A stretch of 64,000 nt of DNA, from assembly GCA_015501585.1 (NCBI GenBank), contig JADNRY010000055.1:62001-126000 (forward strand), read 5' to 3'. The notes under the pieces are model-generated. The model worked only from the letters and a program-made list of their open reading frames with translations, did no database searches and was not told where the DNA came from. The first letter of the stretch is position 1. Each line of letters starts with the position of its first letter. A program made the translations under genes and the position numbers. This document shows, piece by piece, positions 23,375-34,340 of the stretch. The stretch is from Rhodocollybia butyracea. Taxonomy: Eukaryota; Basidiomycota; Agaricomycetes; Agaricales; Omphalotaceae.

Positions 23375-25026
23375 TCAGAAAAAACCGCTAACCCGGATAG
23401 GGCTCTGCAAAGAACTGGAGTTCGACGATGAGGAGGCCACAGCCTGATGTTCGGGTACATAAGTTCTCGGACGAGGCCCAACTTCGCAGAAATCTGTAGC
23501 AATTTCAACAGGCTCGTTGAAGAGTGCTTCGCTGCTTGTCGTTTGAAAGTTGTTTGTATCGAAGGGGAACAAGACAATGGAATACTATCCAAGATAAGTT
23601 AACAACCTTTGAATTAGGCACTTAAAACATACCTCGATACGAAATCGGTTTAAAATCGTAGTGGGTTTCAAGTCAGGGGAAGTAAAAGTTCACCATCCAA
23701 CATTCTTTTGAAAGTTTCCTTTTCAGGACGAGGAAGTTCGTCAGATGGCCACCAAGTTGCTAGCTCAGAGTGTTCAATTTCGTCTTTCCGGAGCTTGGGG
23801 TCAACAGTTCTATGTTCCTCTGGATGAAAACTAAGAGGAACAAGAGAAAATCAGCATCATGATATCTTCCCCTGGATGGAACGCACCGAAAGGTACGACG
23901 GAGGCGACAGACAGCAGCAAGTGGAGAGGAAAGAACGTCAAGCGTCCGAACGTCATGAGATTGAATGACTAGGTGAAGCGGAATGACAGATCCTCTTGTG
24001 TAGGAGAGCTAGACCTCGATATCAGCATAACGGGTTAACATCATGAAAAGGACCGGCCTACGGGTAGGGCAATAGATAGCTTTCAGAGAATGGGTAAGTC
24101 GCGCATCTACGACGATTTCGGAGTAGCTGACTTACTGTGCACGTCGCGTCGACAAACTGGCGATTGTAAAGCTTACCCACGACTGGACAAGGCGGCAGCG
24201 AAAACCAGCCTTCGGGATCTGCAACGGGACCTGGAATCGGCGTAGTTTCCTCATATGCAAGTTGCCTTAGACGTGAAGGAGGACCAGGGCGAATGATAGG
24301 GATATAGCCAATAGGTGTAATGATCCTGAATAGAAAACATTGTTCGTTCCGAGTTGTTGAGATCAGGAAGATTCGATGCATACCGATTATCTAGTTTGAG
24401 TAAACCCCTTGTTAATCGAACAATCACTTCGTATTGTATGCTGGCTTTGGCATGGCGTTCCAGAAAAGTTTGAGGAAGTTTGAAAACTTCAAGTCTGGTG
24501 CATCTTTGGGGCCACAGTCAGAGCGACCTCCTTTGGTATATTTATTGAGAAGGGAAATTCGTGTTCTCCCTGTAGTTTACGGGTCGTTTTTTGGCCCGTA
24601 GATTCTGGCCATAATGTTTGGCTATAGTCGAGGAAGGTATCAAAAGTTGAGCCTGAGATGAGCTGTCCGCGTATCTACTACTCTGTCAGTATATTGTATT
24701 GCTGTCAAAAGAAAAAACGCTCACTGTAACCACCACTGCGTTTATGGACTCTCCGCTCGTCAGATCAACCTTGACCTTGCCATGAACTTTGGAGCCTTCT
24801 GTAAAGGTTGGCAATTGCTTCGACAACTTGGAATCTCCATATAACATCAAAGATGCATGAGAATTCTTCGCTTTCAAGGAAATGTCGTAGCTAAATTCTT
24901 TGGAAGTCGAGCCATTTGATAGTTCTGTCAGATTGGATGGTGGTATCGCACGTCCTGGCCAGATAGTGAATATGCGGGCAAATCGTGGTTGTCATAAACG
25001 GGAGGTAATGTCGTGGAGTCCTGCAT
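23375..25026 (-). CDS. Alpha-arrestin-like protein, paralog 2 (frame interrupted)
   Basis: Same family as the genes at 4.3, 25.9, 27.7 and 29.9 kb. ATG at 25026 gives a short N terminus with a PPVY (PPxY) motif and LPAYS. Then follow SLMLYGDSKLSKQLPTFTEG, an IRGQLISGST exon, PFSINIPKEV, KLPQTFLERHAK, LRQLAYEETTPIPGPVADPE with its GW pair, an 18-nt microexon at 24062-24079 (LSIALP), LSYTRGSVIPLHLVIQ, TWWPSDELPRPEKE, and the last exon YSIVLFPFDTNNF ending in a Ser-rich tail. Four single-base losses are needed to keep the frame: near 24958-24962, 24508-24512 (C run), 24486 (G) and 23676-23680 (C run). All four fall in or beside base runs. The shared exon pattern argues that the gene is real and that the shifts may be assembly errors. 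It is divergent from paralog 3. Confidence 0.75.
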
Positions 25027-25892
25027 GCTTGAGAGAGGGGAATCTGGCAATGGAGCCATGATGTTTTATAACAATGACTCTGAGCTCATTAGGTCCGTTC
25101 TCGACGCGTTCCTTTCATGCTTGGTGTTGTTCATCTGTATTTCGCCACAGTCAAACTCCTACAGCATACGGTCCCAGGTCCCACTCCCAGGCCCTGAAGG
25201 CCTGACTATGTATTCCGCCACATGTAGCAGATTTATTCTTCAATCTAATCCAAGAAAGAAAGTGCCTTTCTAGTTCAACGCTTGCAATCCATCGTTAGAT
25301 CGAATGCTGGCAAAAATTTTCCTGTCCACCGTCCTTAATTATGCCCTGATTTCACTAGAAGCCATCGAAGGCTTCATTTTTTTGCTCGGAATAACCTCTG
25401 TTGCGACGAGTTATGCGCGTGCCGATGTGGTAAAGGCTGCATCCCGGTCTGAAATGTAGTCTGACTAAGTCGATGCGTCGACGGGACCGACTCCAGTGAG
25501 GTTTCCTTACTCCCAGTTTTCCTTTTCCCGGTTCGTGTCTGTCGGTCCGCGATGTATTACGGTGTAGTTGGTTTTACAGCTACGCAGAGACCGGATATTC
25601 CTCCGGGCGATGCTCGAACAAAATGATTGTTCATCGATGCACAGACTTGATTGCACATAGGCCCCAAATTTAATAAAGCCAGCAGGACGTCCGTCGGCTT
25701 CCGTCTACAGTATTACTTATTATCCATCTTAAATTAGGTCTTCAGAGCCGCTCCGTGAGGAGCTGCAACAAACTCGGGAAAGTCTGTTAATTATGGTATC
25801 CGTTTGTTCAATCTACATCAATCGGTAGGCGGTTTAAGCCACTTATAAAGGATTATGCTTCTTTAGATTATTCATCTTATTCTGTGTTGACG
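25027..25892. promoter_or_regulatory. Region between divergent arrestin-like genes
   Basis: About 870 bp separate the start codons of the minus-strand paralog 2 and plus-strand paralog 3, so both promoters should lie here. No binding site could be assigned by eye. A TATAAAGGATT string occurs about 50 bp upstream of the paralog 3 start. Confidence 0.35.
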
Positions 25893-27370
25893 ATGCCTGC
25901 TTCCATCCACCTACTAGCCGTCGACACCACCACGCCCGAACTTAAACTTCCTTCCTACACCCGGCGGCCTACAGCAGGCTGTTCTACAGTTTTGGTCAAT
26001 CGAGAGACTAAAACTTTCGAATACAAATTGGCCAAAAGCGCGGCGGGTCCTGGGATCTCCCTCAACATCTCTGGCGACTCCAAGCTATCGAAGGAGCTAC
26101 CTTCCTTCACGGAAGGTGATAAGGTTGTGGGAACGGTACAAGTTTCCGTGAACAACGGTCACGATATCCGTGCTGTTCATTTGTCGGTGAGAAAGAATCT
26201 CGTACTTGATTATTGATCACTTACCGCGTTTGTTGCACAGTTGAAAGGCCGGGTATTGACAGGGAGGACCTCAGATGGTGTATGCACTTTTCTGGATCTT
26301 CGGGATACACTTTGGACCGCGGAGCTAGGGGATTTGGAGGCACACAAAGATGTGGCGGGTGAATATGACTACACTTGGCCTTTTTCTCTGATCCTTCCCG
26401 AAGAAGTGAGCCTTCCCACCTCAGTTGAGGGCGAGAGCGGACAGACATTCCCACTGCCTCACTCGTTCATGGAATCAGGTATTCCAGCTCGAGTTTGCTA
26501 CGAACTTACGGTGTGCCTGAAACTAGGCAAGTGGAAAAGAAACCGGAAGTAAGTACGAATCTGTCGCAGTCAATCCTAAAGGCTGACTGTCGAAACTGTT
26601 CAGGATTGCCACTGAAATTGGATACTTCCAAAGCAACCGGCGCTTCGCCCGAAATAGAGATCTACTGGCCACTGTTACAGAGCCATATGATACAGAGGCT
26701 CCTTTGGATCTCACCTACTGGAAGACCTTGCGCACTTTGCTGATTTCCGGGTCAGTTCAACAATCGCCACAGCGAAACGTGGAGCTATCCTGTACACTAT
26801 CCTTGAAGAATTCAGTAAGCCAAAAATATTCTACTTTCCAGGCTAGTAGTCTAATGATCATAAGTCGAAGTCATGCTATACTCGAGGATCGTCGATACCT
26901 CTCCTCCTTGTGTTACGGTCGCAAGATCAACAGGCGCTTAAACTCCTTGCATCTCCCGATGCAATCACAGTACGTCTCACTCGACGGATAAGATACAAAG
27001 ATGTGCAAATGTGTGGGGATAAGTCATCGCGGTGGTCCAGCGTAACAGAAGACGTTGGGGCGGCTACATGGCGACTTCATGAAGCTGATCGGGCAACCAT
27101 GTCAAATGACTACTCCTCTACTCTTGTCGGAAAGATAAAATTGAGCCATGAACTTGTTCCTTCAGCTGTCATCGCAAACTTAGCCATTCAAGTGAGTCGT
27201 TTCTACTTTGCTTGCACCCTTCTCGTAAACTGACCCCTAATTCCAAGTATTTTGTCTCTCTGTATCCCTTCTCATTACCTGCCTTCCAACCCAAAGATAG
27301 CAAGTCTGTCCCCTTGCTGTCGCAGACTGTTCTGATAAACACAGATCTTTCGGTCTGTCGATCGATGTGA
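25893..27370 (+). CDS. Alpha-arrestin-like protein, paralog 3
   Basis: ATG at 25893 begins MPASIHLLAVDTTTPELKL, followed by LPSYTRRP and the arrestin N-terminal strands LNISGDSKLSKELPSFTEGD, LKGRVLTGRTSDG, TWPFSLILPEEV and FPLPHSFMESGIPARVCYEL. The C-terminal half has CYTRGSSIPLLLVLRS, ATWRLHEADRATMS and the terminal strand YFVSLYPFSL; stop at 27368-27370. The frame is intact. It differs from its relatives in two ways: the 18-nt microexon is fused to the preceding exon (codons 26797-26814, LSLKNS, then a GTAAG donor), meaning one intron has been lost, and the LRQLAY...GW segment is replaced by divergent sequence. No PPxY motif was seen, so binding to a WW-domain ubiquitin ligase is less certain here. 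Confidence 0.8.
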
Positions 27371-27722
27371 GCTACAGCCTCGACGTAGAATCACTTTGAG
27401 ATGCACATAATACAACGTAGTAATACAGTGTAATTGTCTTTAGTTTACATTCTCTTATTGTTAAAATCGTTTAATACTTACAGTATACTGACAGCATCTT
27501 GAACACAAGGTGACGCGTCGCGTCCCACGTTATTGTGAGTCGGACGTGCGCTTCACGTGATGATACTGTTTTTAGATATCCTTGTTCTCAAAAAGACAAT
27601 AATCAAATCTTACAGATAACTGTGCTTCCTTATTGCTTCCTTTGGGTTTCCCTTTGACCGGAACTTCGGACAACATCTCTTATAAACAGCAATAATGCAA
27701 GGAACATCTGCTTCATTCCCTC
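27371..27722. other. Intergenic between arrestin paralogs 3 and 4
   Basis: About 350 bp, with no gene or repeat seen; expected to hold the terminator of paralog 3 and the promoter of paralog 4. Confidence 0.35.
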
Positions 27723-29327
27723 ATGGACACTTTGTCCCCTCCTCCGTACCGGCGGCACTCCAGACAAGGGCAGGCTCCCCTTTCTGGCTCTGAGCTTCCA
27801 CGCTATACCCGGCGCAATACGCTTGTGCATCCTGTCGTTCCTCCACGAGAGCCTACTCTACATGTTTTCCCTCTTTCAGATGGACGTCCAAGACCATGGC
27901 TTGTCCTTACCATTGGAAGCAGCGCAAAATCGGCCAAATCACTCCCGCTCTTTTACGAGAAAGAGAACATTAATGCCACCCTTGAACTTCGTGCGGATAA
28001 GGGTGACTCATCGATACAATCTGTAATAGCTATGGTGCGTCCTATCTCCTTATAAGTTGAGTTTCAAGTAGGCTGATCAAGGTGGAACTAGGTTCGAGGA
28101 AGAATAATAACTGGACCAAGAGCAGATGAGACTGTCACATTCCTCACTATCATTCACCCCATCTGGGCACGATCAACAGAAACACCGAGGACACCTTCTC
28201 CCTCTGAGGGCGTAAGCGGTACCAAGCTCTTCGGAGATTGTGTATGGAACTTCTCGATTCCTCTACCAAAGAAAGTTTCTGTCGGTAAATCAAACATGCA
28301 GTACCGTCTTCCCGAGACGTTCTCGGAGCGGGATTTGGCAGCCAGTGTCCAGTATGATCTCACGATACATATCTCTCGAGGTAAACTGAGGTCAGACAGT
28401 CAGTAAGTCTCATTTCTATTACCCTACGCACGATCCCCGGTTCATTAGAATATTCTGGGTTTCCGCCTTCTGACTTTGCTAATCCTAGAATCCGGACCCC
28501 CTTCGGCTATGTGCCATCCTCAAAGCCCGACCCGCCAACGAGTGTGCTTCGACAGCTAGCATACCAACAAAATCTGCCCATACCCCCACCTTCGGCGGAT
28601 CCCCGGGGATGGAAGACTCTTGGCACATGCCGAGCAAAAGGCACCATCTTACAGAATCGCCCTGCAGATGTACAGTGTACTGTGAGTCTTTAACCTATCT
28701 ATTGAATGTTAGTTTGCTTATCTGAGCTTTGACAATGCAGTTGTCATTGGCAAGCCCTGTAAGTTTTGTTATCATGTTCTCAATTTTTTTTAACTGAGTT
28801 TCGGTCTAGTTATGCTACACTAGGGGCTCCATCATTCCTTGCTCTTTTTCGCTGTCTTCCAGAGACCCACAAGCACTCGATATGATAATGGCTTCAGATT
28901 GTATCGAGGTCCATCTTCAGAGAAAAGTGGCATACTCTTGTGCTCCAGGGCTCGAAAAGAGAAAGGTTGCTGAACAGGAATCTTTTCGAGAGTTTGGGAA
29001 AGCGGTTTGGTGGCCTTCGCCTACGATACAGAGAGATCCCTACACTCGCCATCTGGATGGTGAAATCAAGATACCGAAGGATCTCCGGCCCACATCGTTG
29101 ATTGACCATTTCAGCATCTCAGTGAGTAGCATACTTGTTCTTCTTTTGATTTGTACTAAACTGCATACTAGTATTCTGTGATTTTGCGCTCATTTAACAT
29201 CCCCGCCCTAAAATCCGTCAGCTCTGAGGTATTGCTTTCTGAGCCTGTCGAAATTGTCACGACTTTCGCTAGAGGTCCTCGGCCTCTCGTATACTCGCCC
29301 CCCGCTTATGATTTAACACGGTCATGA
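27723..29327 (+). CDS. Alpha-arrestin-like protein, paralog 4
   Basis: ATG at 27723 gives MDTLSPPPYRRHSRQG, placing a PPPY (PPxY) motif at the N terminus; a second one (PPAY) sits near the C terminus in LVYSPPAYDLTRS. These motifs bind WW domains of Rsp5-type ubiquitin ligases in known alpha-arrestins. Between them are LPLFYEKEN, VRGRIITGPRADETVTF, FSIPLPKKVSVGK, RLPETFSERD, LRQLAYQQNLPIPPP with RGWKTLG, an 18-nt microexon at 28741-28758 (LSLASP), LCYTRGSIIPCSFSL, VWWPSPTIQRDPY and the last exon YSVILRSFNIP. Seven exons, all in frame, with GT...AG introns of about 50-80 nt. This is the cleanest copy of the family in the window and the best template for judging the others. Confidence 0.85.
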
Positions 29328-29894
29328 ACATCTCATGCTACGCTGAAATAGCCATGCGCTTCACAGCATTGCCAATACCATGTATTTAACGATCACGCCT
29401 TTCTTTTGTAGTCGCTCATGCTGGGACATGTTGTGCAGCTTCTTCATATGTATCATTTCACACCCAACCCAATGCTCGTCGTGTATCCATACCCATACCC
29501 CTATTCTTATACTCGAAATAATTTTTGCCTAGCGCATTCACTTCCTCGTGTGGTTGAAATGAACGTTCGGCGCACTGTGAAGCTCATTTACGAATCTATG
29601 TAAAGCGCACTTGAGTCGAGTCTAGCCTCAGCTTTGTGTATCATTTATAAGCGTATTCAGCAAAGCCCCCTTGTGACCTGGAATGCATGAGTCGAGACTC
29701 TGGGACAGTGGAAGTATAGTTCAAGCAAAGCATGTGGGTAACTCTGATCGCGACATGTGCAAACAGTCAACGCGGAGTTTTGTTTCTAATATCCGAATGC
29801 TCTGGAAGCAGATGCGTATCATATAAGTATATGTAGGTAGTGAGGAACGCGTGTATATGTCCATCAACATTCAGGACACATTCGCTGCTATCCT
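29328..29894. other. Intergenic between arrestin paralogs 4 and 5
   Basis: About 570 bp. A run of CCATACCCATACCCCTATTC near 29487 is mildly repetitive. No gene seen; likely terminator plus promoter. Confidence 0.35.
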
Positions 29895-31502
29895 ATGCAG
29901 AACCAAGAGCTTCCTGCTTATTCGCAAAGACCGGGGTTGGGGGCTTCAAGATGGTCGATGGGAACGATTCCAGCCAGTTTCGTGGAGAGCTTTGAGCACT
30001 GTTTCCCATTGGAACGAAATGGTCGGGTATGGTTGAGTTTGCACGTTCGAAGTCGGGCCAAGAGCGCAGCTTCTCCACCTATATACGCTGATGGAGATAC
30101 GGTTTCTGGACGAGTCGAGCTTAATTTCGACAGACCAGAGAAGATTAAATCGATAACGGTAACTGTGAGTCTTGTGGCGGATGTCTCACAACGCAGTATT
30201 ATTGATTGTTCGCAGGTGCAAGGAGGAACAACAGCGGTCGGACAAGAAGAGATCGTCTTCTTGGATACCACGGAAGTGATTTGGTCTCCAGACCGCAAAC
30301 AAGGAAAATCGGTAGAGAAACTGCACGGAAAGCATACGCTGCCATTCAAGTTCGTGCTGCCGAAAGAGATTACAATGTCACTTGGGAGGAATAAGAAAGC
30401 TGCATTCAAGCTACCGCCCAATTTCTCCGAAAGAGCTAGCCCGTCATATATCGACTACAAGCTAATCGTGACTGTGAGACGGGGGATGTTCCAGGCAAAT
30501 ATGACGTGAGTTTAGTGCATTTCCTGTGGTGGATTCCGGAATAACCTCCATTATAGACTATCTCATTACTTTGCATTCGTGCCGTTGACTGCACCTTCAC
30601 CGCCGTCGCAACTACGCCAGATGGCATATCGAAGTGGAACGGGGATAATAGGCCCAGATCGAGATAGAGATGGCTGGAAAACAATCGGACCGGCAAAACT
30701 GGCAGGCACACTATTCAACGTCCGGAGAACGAAAGTAGAATGCGAGGTGAGCAGAGCCAACAATCGAACGTATCCATCGTTCTGACGAATTCCCAATATA
30801 GCTGGCTATTGCCACACCGGTGAGAGCTTTGACTCGAATGGAATGGCGTTCGATGAACATGGTTTAAGCTTGCCTTCCCTCTGCGATCACCCATCCCGTT
30901 GTTTCTCACTATTAGGAGTGACGACCAACAGGCATTGGATGTTCTTTCGAATCCCTCGGCAGTCCGAGTTTTCCTAGGTTTGTTGTTATCCAAGTCAGTT
31001 TGAGGTCGAGAATGACGCCTTTTTCTCTAGTGCGAGCGTTGGCAAATGGCTCGGATGCGGCTGATGAGGGCGCCTCCAGGAGAAGCAACACCTTATTTTT
31101 TGAATCAGCGGGCCAAGCAGTCTTCTGGCCGGCAAGTAGAGACGAGAACTCGAGGACATTACAAGGAGAGTTGGAAGTAAAACATGGCGTCAAACCCAGT
31201 TTTGTATTTCCGCGGTTCTCCATCAGGGTATAGTCTATTCGTGATTTCGACAGGCTGACTTTCTAACGAAAATGTAGTATTCCGTAGATTTGCTGCCTTT
31301 CATGGCTCCAGGATTCCAGTTGGACGCGAACGCAGACGAAGAGACTGCTCTTCTTTCCGAAAAGGTGACGATATGCACTACACACACGCCGGGAATTGTG
31401 CCGCGCTCGTACATGCCACCAGGATATGAGCAGCCTGAAGGTGGTGGGGATTATACCAGAAGCATGGGGTATTTGGAAAATGGAAACCAGGTATGCAGTT
31501 GA
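29895..31502 (+). CDS. Alpha-arrestin-like protein, paralog 5
   Basis: ATG at 29895 gives MQNQELPAYSQRPGLGASRW. Arrestin strands follow: VWLSLHVRSRAKSAASPPIY, VQGGTTAVGQEEIVF, TLPFKFVLPKEI, FKLPPNFSERASP, LRQMAYRSGTGIIGP with DGWKTIG, an 18-nt microexon at 30802-30819 (LAIATP), SPIPLFLTIRSDDQQALDV, a Ser/Arg-rich insert, AVFWPASRDENSRT and the final exon YSVDLLPFMAPGF with a PPGY (PPxY) motif and a Gly/Asn tail. One base seems missing near 30973-30978 (CC), shifting the frame between the RSDDQQ and MTPFSLV parts. Stop at 31500-31502; an alternative splice at 31493 would add a few different residues. Its 3' end faces the methyltransferase gene 111 bp away. Confidence 0.8.
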
Positions 31503-31613
31503 CAGTTTTCGCCCAATGCAACCGTGACTCAAACATGCCTGTATACATAGAGGTTTTATCACCATTATCGGTGAATGTACATGTAGACAAGAGCGATTCT
31601 ATCGCCCAACCAT

Positions 31614-32691
31614 CTATGATTCTATACAGTCTGCCATTGACATGAACAGTAAACTTTCAAAGGTTTCGTCGGCCCTGGGTTGCATTTTCCCATAGGCCCC
31701 AAAACCAGCCAACAGATATTCGTCACGCCGAGGAACAGTCCATCCCAGTGATTCCGGACGGCGACGGGCGATGAATATAAACATTGGGCCTTCGAATGTT
31801 GAGCCGAATCGTTCCCGTGGAGCTGATTTGTCTGCAGTGGTTTCGCAGACTAGAACAGGTTCAAAAGTGAACCACAAACCGAAGGCAGACCAGAAGGGAG
31901 TCTCCTTTGATAAGCTACGGATTTTGTACGATATCACGACTTTGAGGTCTGGGTCTGCAAATGGAGGCGACGAGAGCTCGATCAAAGTACGAAGTAGTGG
32001 CGCCAATAGATCTGGAAAATACACCTGAAACGCGCCTGAATTTCCTCCATCTAGATGATTCAATTCGAGGCTCACCAAGTCACTGCATATGATATGAGTT
32101 AAAGGAATGCTCTCTTTTGAAACATCATGCAGGATACGGTGAGCGTCTTGACTGTTTCCCCAAGCCAAAGGACAAACATGGATCGATTCACGAAGGATGT
32201 GATCTTCAAGTGCTAGGTTCCTTTCAAGCAAAGGACAGACCTTTCTGTGTAGATCAGAACTGTAAAATCAAAATTTGGAGATGATCGTACCTCTTCCAAG
32301 TCAGTTAGCACCAAAACATCGCGATCGGGTGTGAGTGAGCGCGCGATATTCATGCCAATCATTCCAGAGCCAGAGCCAAGTTCAATGATCCTGCGATTCT
32401 GGTTGCATTTGTGAAACGGCGGATCAAAAGTGAGGTTTTGAGGGGGATTGATGTATACGTTTAGAATATACGCTGCCTCCCTATGCCAATGTTAAGGAAA
32501 GCCTACTTTAGTGGGAGATTGACGCACCAAACTCTTCCTGCAATTCCGTATTGTTCAATAGCTTGTTTTTGCGAGTCATATCCGTATATCCTGGAAACAG
32601 TGGATTCCAAAGAAGATGACGGTACTGAAGGATTAATGTTTAGATTCTGAGGCCAGTTGGGATTTGACATTGCATGAAGAAACATTTTCAT
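31614..32691 (-). CDS. METTL21/FAM86-type SAM-dependent protein methyltransferase
   Basis: Members of this group (Methyltransf_16) transfer methyl groups from S-adenosylmethionine to lysines of chaperones, elongation factors and similar proteins. Three exons, 32691-32528, 32480-32291 and 32240-31614, give 326 residues in frame. The SAM-binding motif I is IIELGSGSGMIGMNIA, followed by the acidic DVLVLTDLEE strand, and downstream LTHIICSDLV then YFPDLLAPLLRTLIEL, the family's equivalent of the D/E-x-x-Y-x-x catalytic region. RVWEAAYILNVYI lies just before motif I, as in relatives. I took ATG 32691; an ATG at 32784 exists but is not connected in frame. The substrate cannot be deduced. It is head to head with the carrier gene, 91 bp between starts. 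Confidence 0.85.
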
Positions 32692-32782
32692 GTGATTTCG
32701 TATCCGGCCGGCAGCCGGCTTCAATTTCTTTTGAGCTCTCGCTCATAACTTACCGGGGGTACAACGGTCTCTGTACTCCCCC

Positions 32783-34089
32783 ATGTCTGTTCAGTCAAAG
32801 CCTCAGACTCTGACACCTCTGGCTGCTGCACTTGCTGGAGCATTGAGTGCTTGTTTCAGTACTGCGTGAGTAATGACAGCTTGTATCTTCTTCAGATCTT
32901 TGACGAAATCACAGTGTTGTGTATCCCTTAGATGTGTATGTACCGAGCAAATCTCCAGCAAATTCCTCAACTAAACCTCTTCAGTGCCAAAACTCGTATA
33001 CAAGCCTTGCCAAAGAGCAAAGGCAATGACCTGTCGATGTTCGCGTTGATTATTCGTATATTTAAGAGGGAAGGTCTTGTTGCGTTATACCGAGGCTTTG
33101 GAGCAACGATGCTTAACACTTTCTCCATGCGTATGTGCTATCTGAATCATAATCATCAGTAAACCACTCATCTCTGCGCACAGAATATGCATACTTCTTC
33201 TTCTACTCATTCGTTAGAAATTCCTATATTTCTAGACTAACACAAAAGCTTCCGAAGGGATCCAAAGTACCCCCATTATCCACAGCTGCTGAGCTTCTAC
33301 TCGGTGCAATAGCAGGTGCCCTCGCGCAGATATTTACTATCCCTGTATCAGTTATTGCTACTCGGCAGCAAGTTGGACGTATAACAAAGACATCCTCTGA
33401 ACTTCCCTCGAACTCAACCGATGTTTCTGAGCCAATCGTTCCATCAGACGACTCTTTCATTTCAGTGGCTAAAGAAATTATTGCCGAGGAAGGAGTCGGA
33501 GGTCTGTGGCTAGGTATCAAACCAGGTCTTGTCCTTACTGTTAATCCTGCGATCACGTATGGCATGTACGAGCGGGTCAAAAGTCTTCTCCTGCTTGCCA
33601 AGATTAAAGCTGGTTCAGATGATAAATTGTCAGCTTATCAGTCGTTCGTCGTTGGATCGCTCAGTAAAACCTTGGCTACAGTCGTATGTCCTACCGCATC
33701 TGTATCACTAGCTCACTCACTCAAGCTTCTACAGGTAACTTACCCTTATATTATGGCCAAAGTTCGAATTCAGGCGCGCAGTGCGGATATCGAAACAGAT
33801 CCCGAACAGTCTGCACCTCATACTTTTCATCATACCAAGTCGAAACATCCCGGGGCGCTTAACGTTCTCAGCAAAGTGTTGAAACGAGAGGGTATTACTG
33901 GCTGGTACCAGGTAAGATACATGTGCTTTTAGTTTTCACGTTGCGCTGATTTCTTGTATCCACTAGGGCATGCAGGCGCAGATAATCAAAGCTGTGCTAT
34001 CTCAAGCCCTACTCTTTATGTCTAAAGAGCAATTTGAACGATGGACTTTTGCTCTTATAGTACTAGTTGCTTCATTGCGATTCAAGTAG
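32783..34089 (+). CDS. Mitochondrial-carrier-family protein, peroxisomal adenine-nucleotide type
   Basis: Carrier proteins of this family have three repeats of two transmembrane helices. Repeat 1 has the canonical signature YPLDVAKTRIQ and the EGLVALYRGFGATML motif. Repeat 2 has a weaker signature, IPVSVIATRQQ, and EEGVGGLWLGIKPGLVL. Repeat 3 has YPYIMAKVRIQAR and REGITGWYQGMQAQIIKA. Degenerate signatures in repeats 2 and 3 are typical of the PMP34/Ant1 group that moves ATP or cofactors into peroxisomes, so that assignment is preferred over a mitochondrial one. Six exons splice in frame, from ATG 32783 (MSVQSKPQTLTPLAAALAGAL) to the stop at 34087-34089. A Ser/Asp-rich loop between repeat 2 helices (SSELPSNSTDVSEP) is longer than usual. 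Start region is shared with the divergent methyltransferase. Confidence 0.85.
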
Positions 34090-34340
34090 ATGTACTATAT
34101 AATAGATTTGTGTCAATGTTGTACCTTTTCGTGAAGCAGCTTACATAAACTTATCTACGATAAGATTAGTACTGTATTTGGCTTTCAACGTACTCGACGT
34201 GGGACGTGGTACTTACAGTCGCCGGACATTTTCCCTGGCATTGGCAGTCCATCTTATTTCCTTATTGTCGCACCAGTGTTGCCGGTCCCTTAAAAACTAA
34301 GCTAACATTATGTCACGGCCACTTTTGGTTTCGAGCTACG

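Noticed and set aside
29918..30421. Minus-strand 167-codon frame
   Set aside because: Antisense of arrestin paralog 5; the plus strand carries the family motifs.
4324..31502. Calling arrestin paralogs 1 and 2 pseudogenes outright
   Set aside because: Every lesion equals a single missing base in or beside short runs, as also seen in conserved genes such as trehalase; sequence error is at least as likely.
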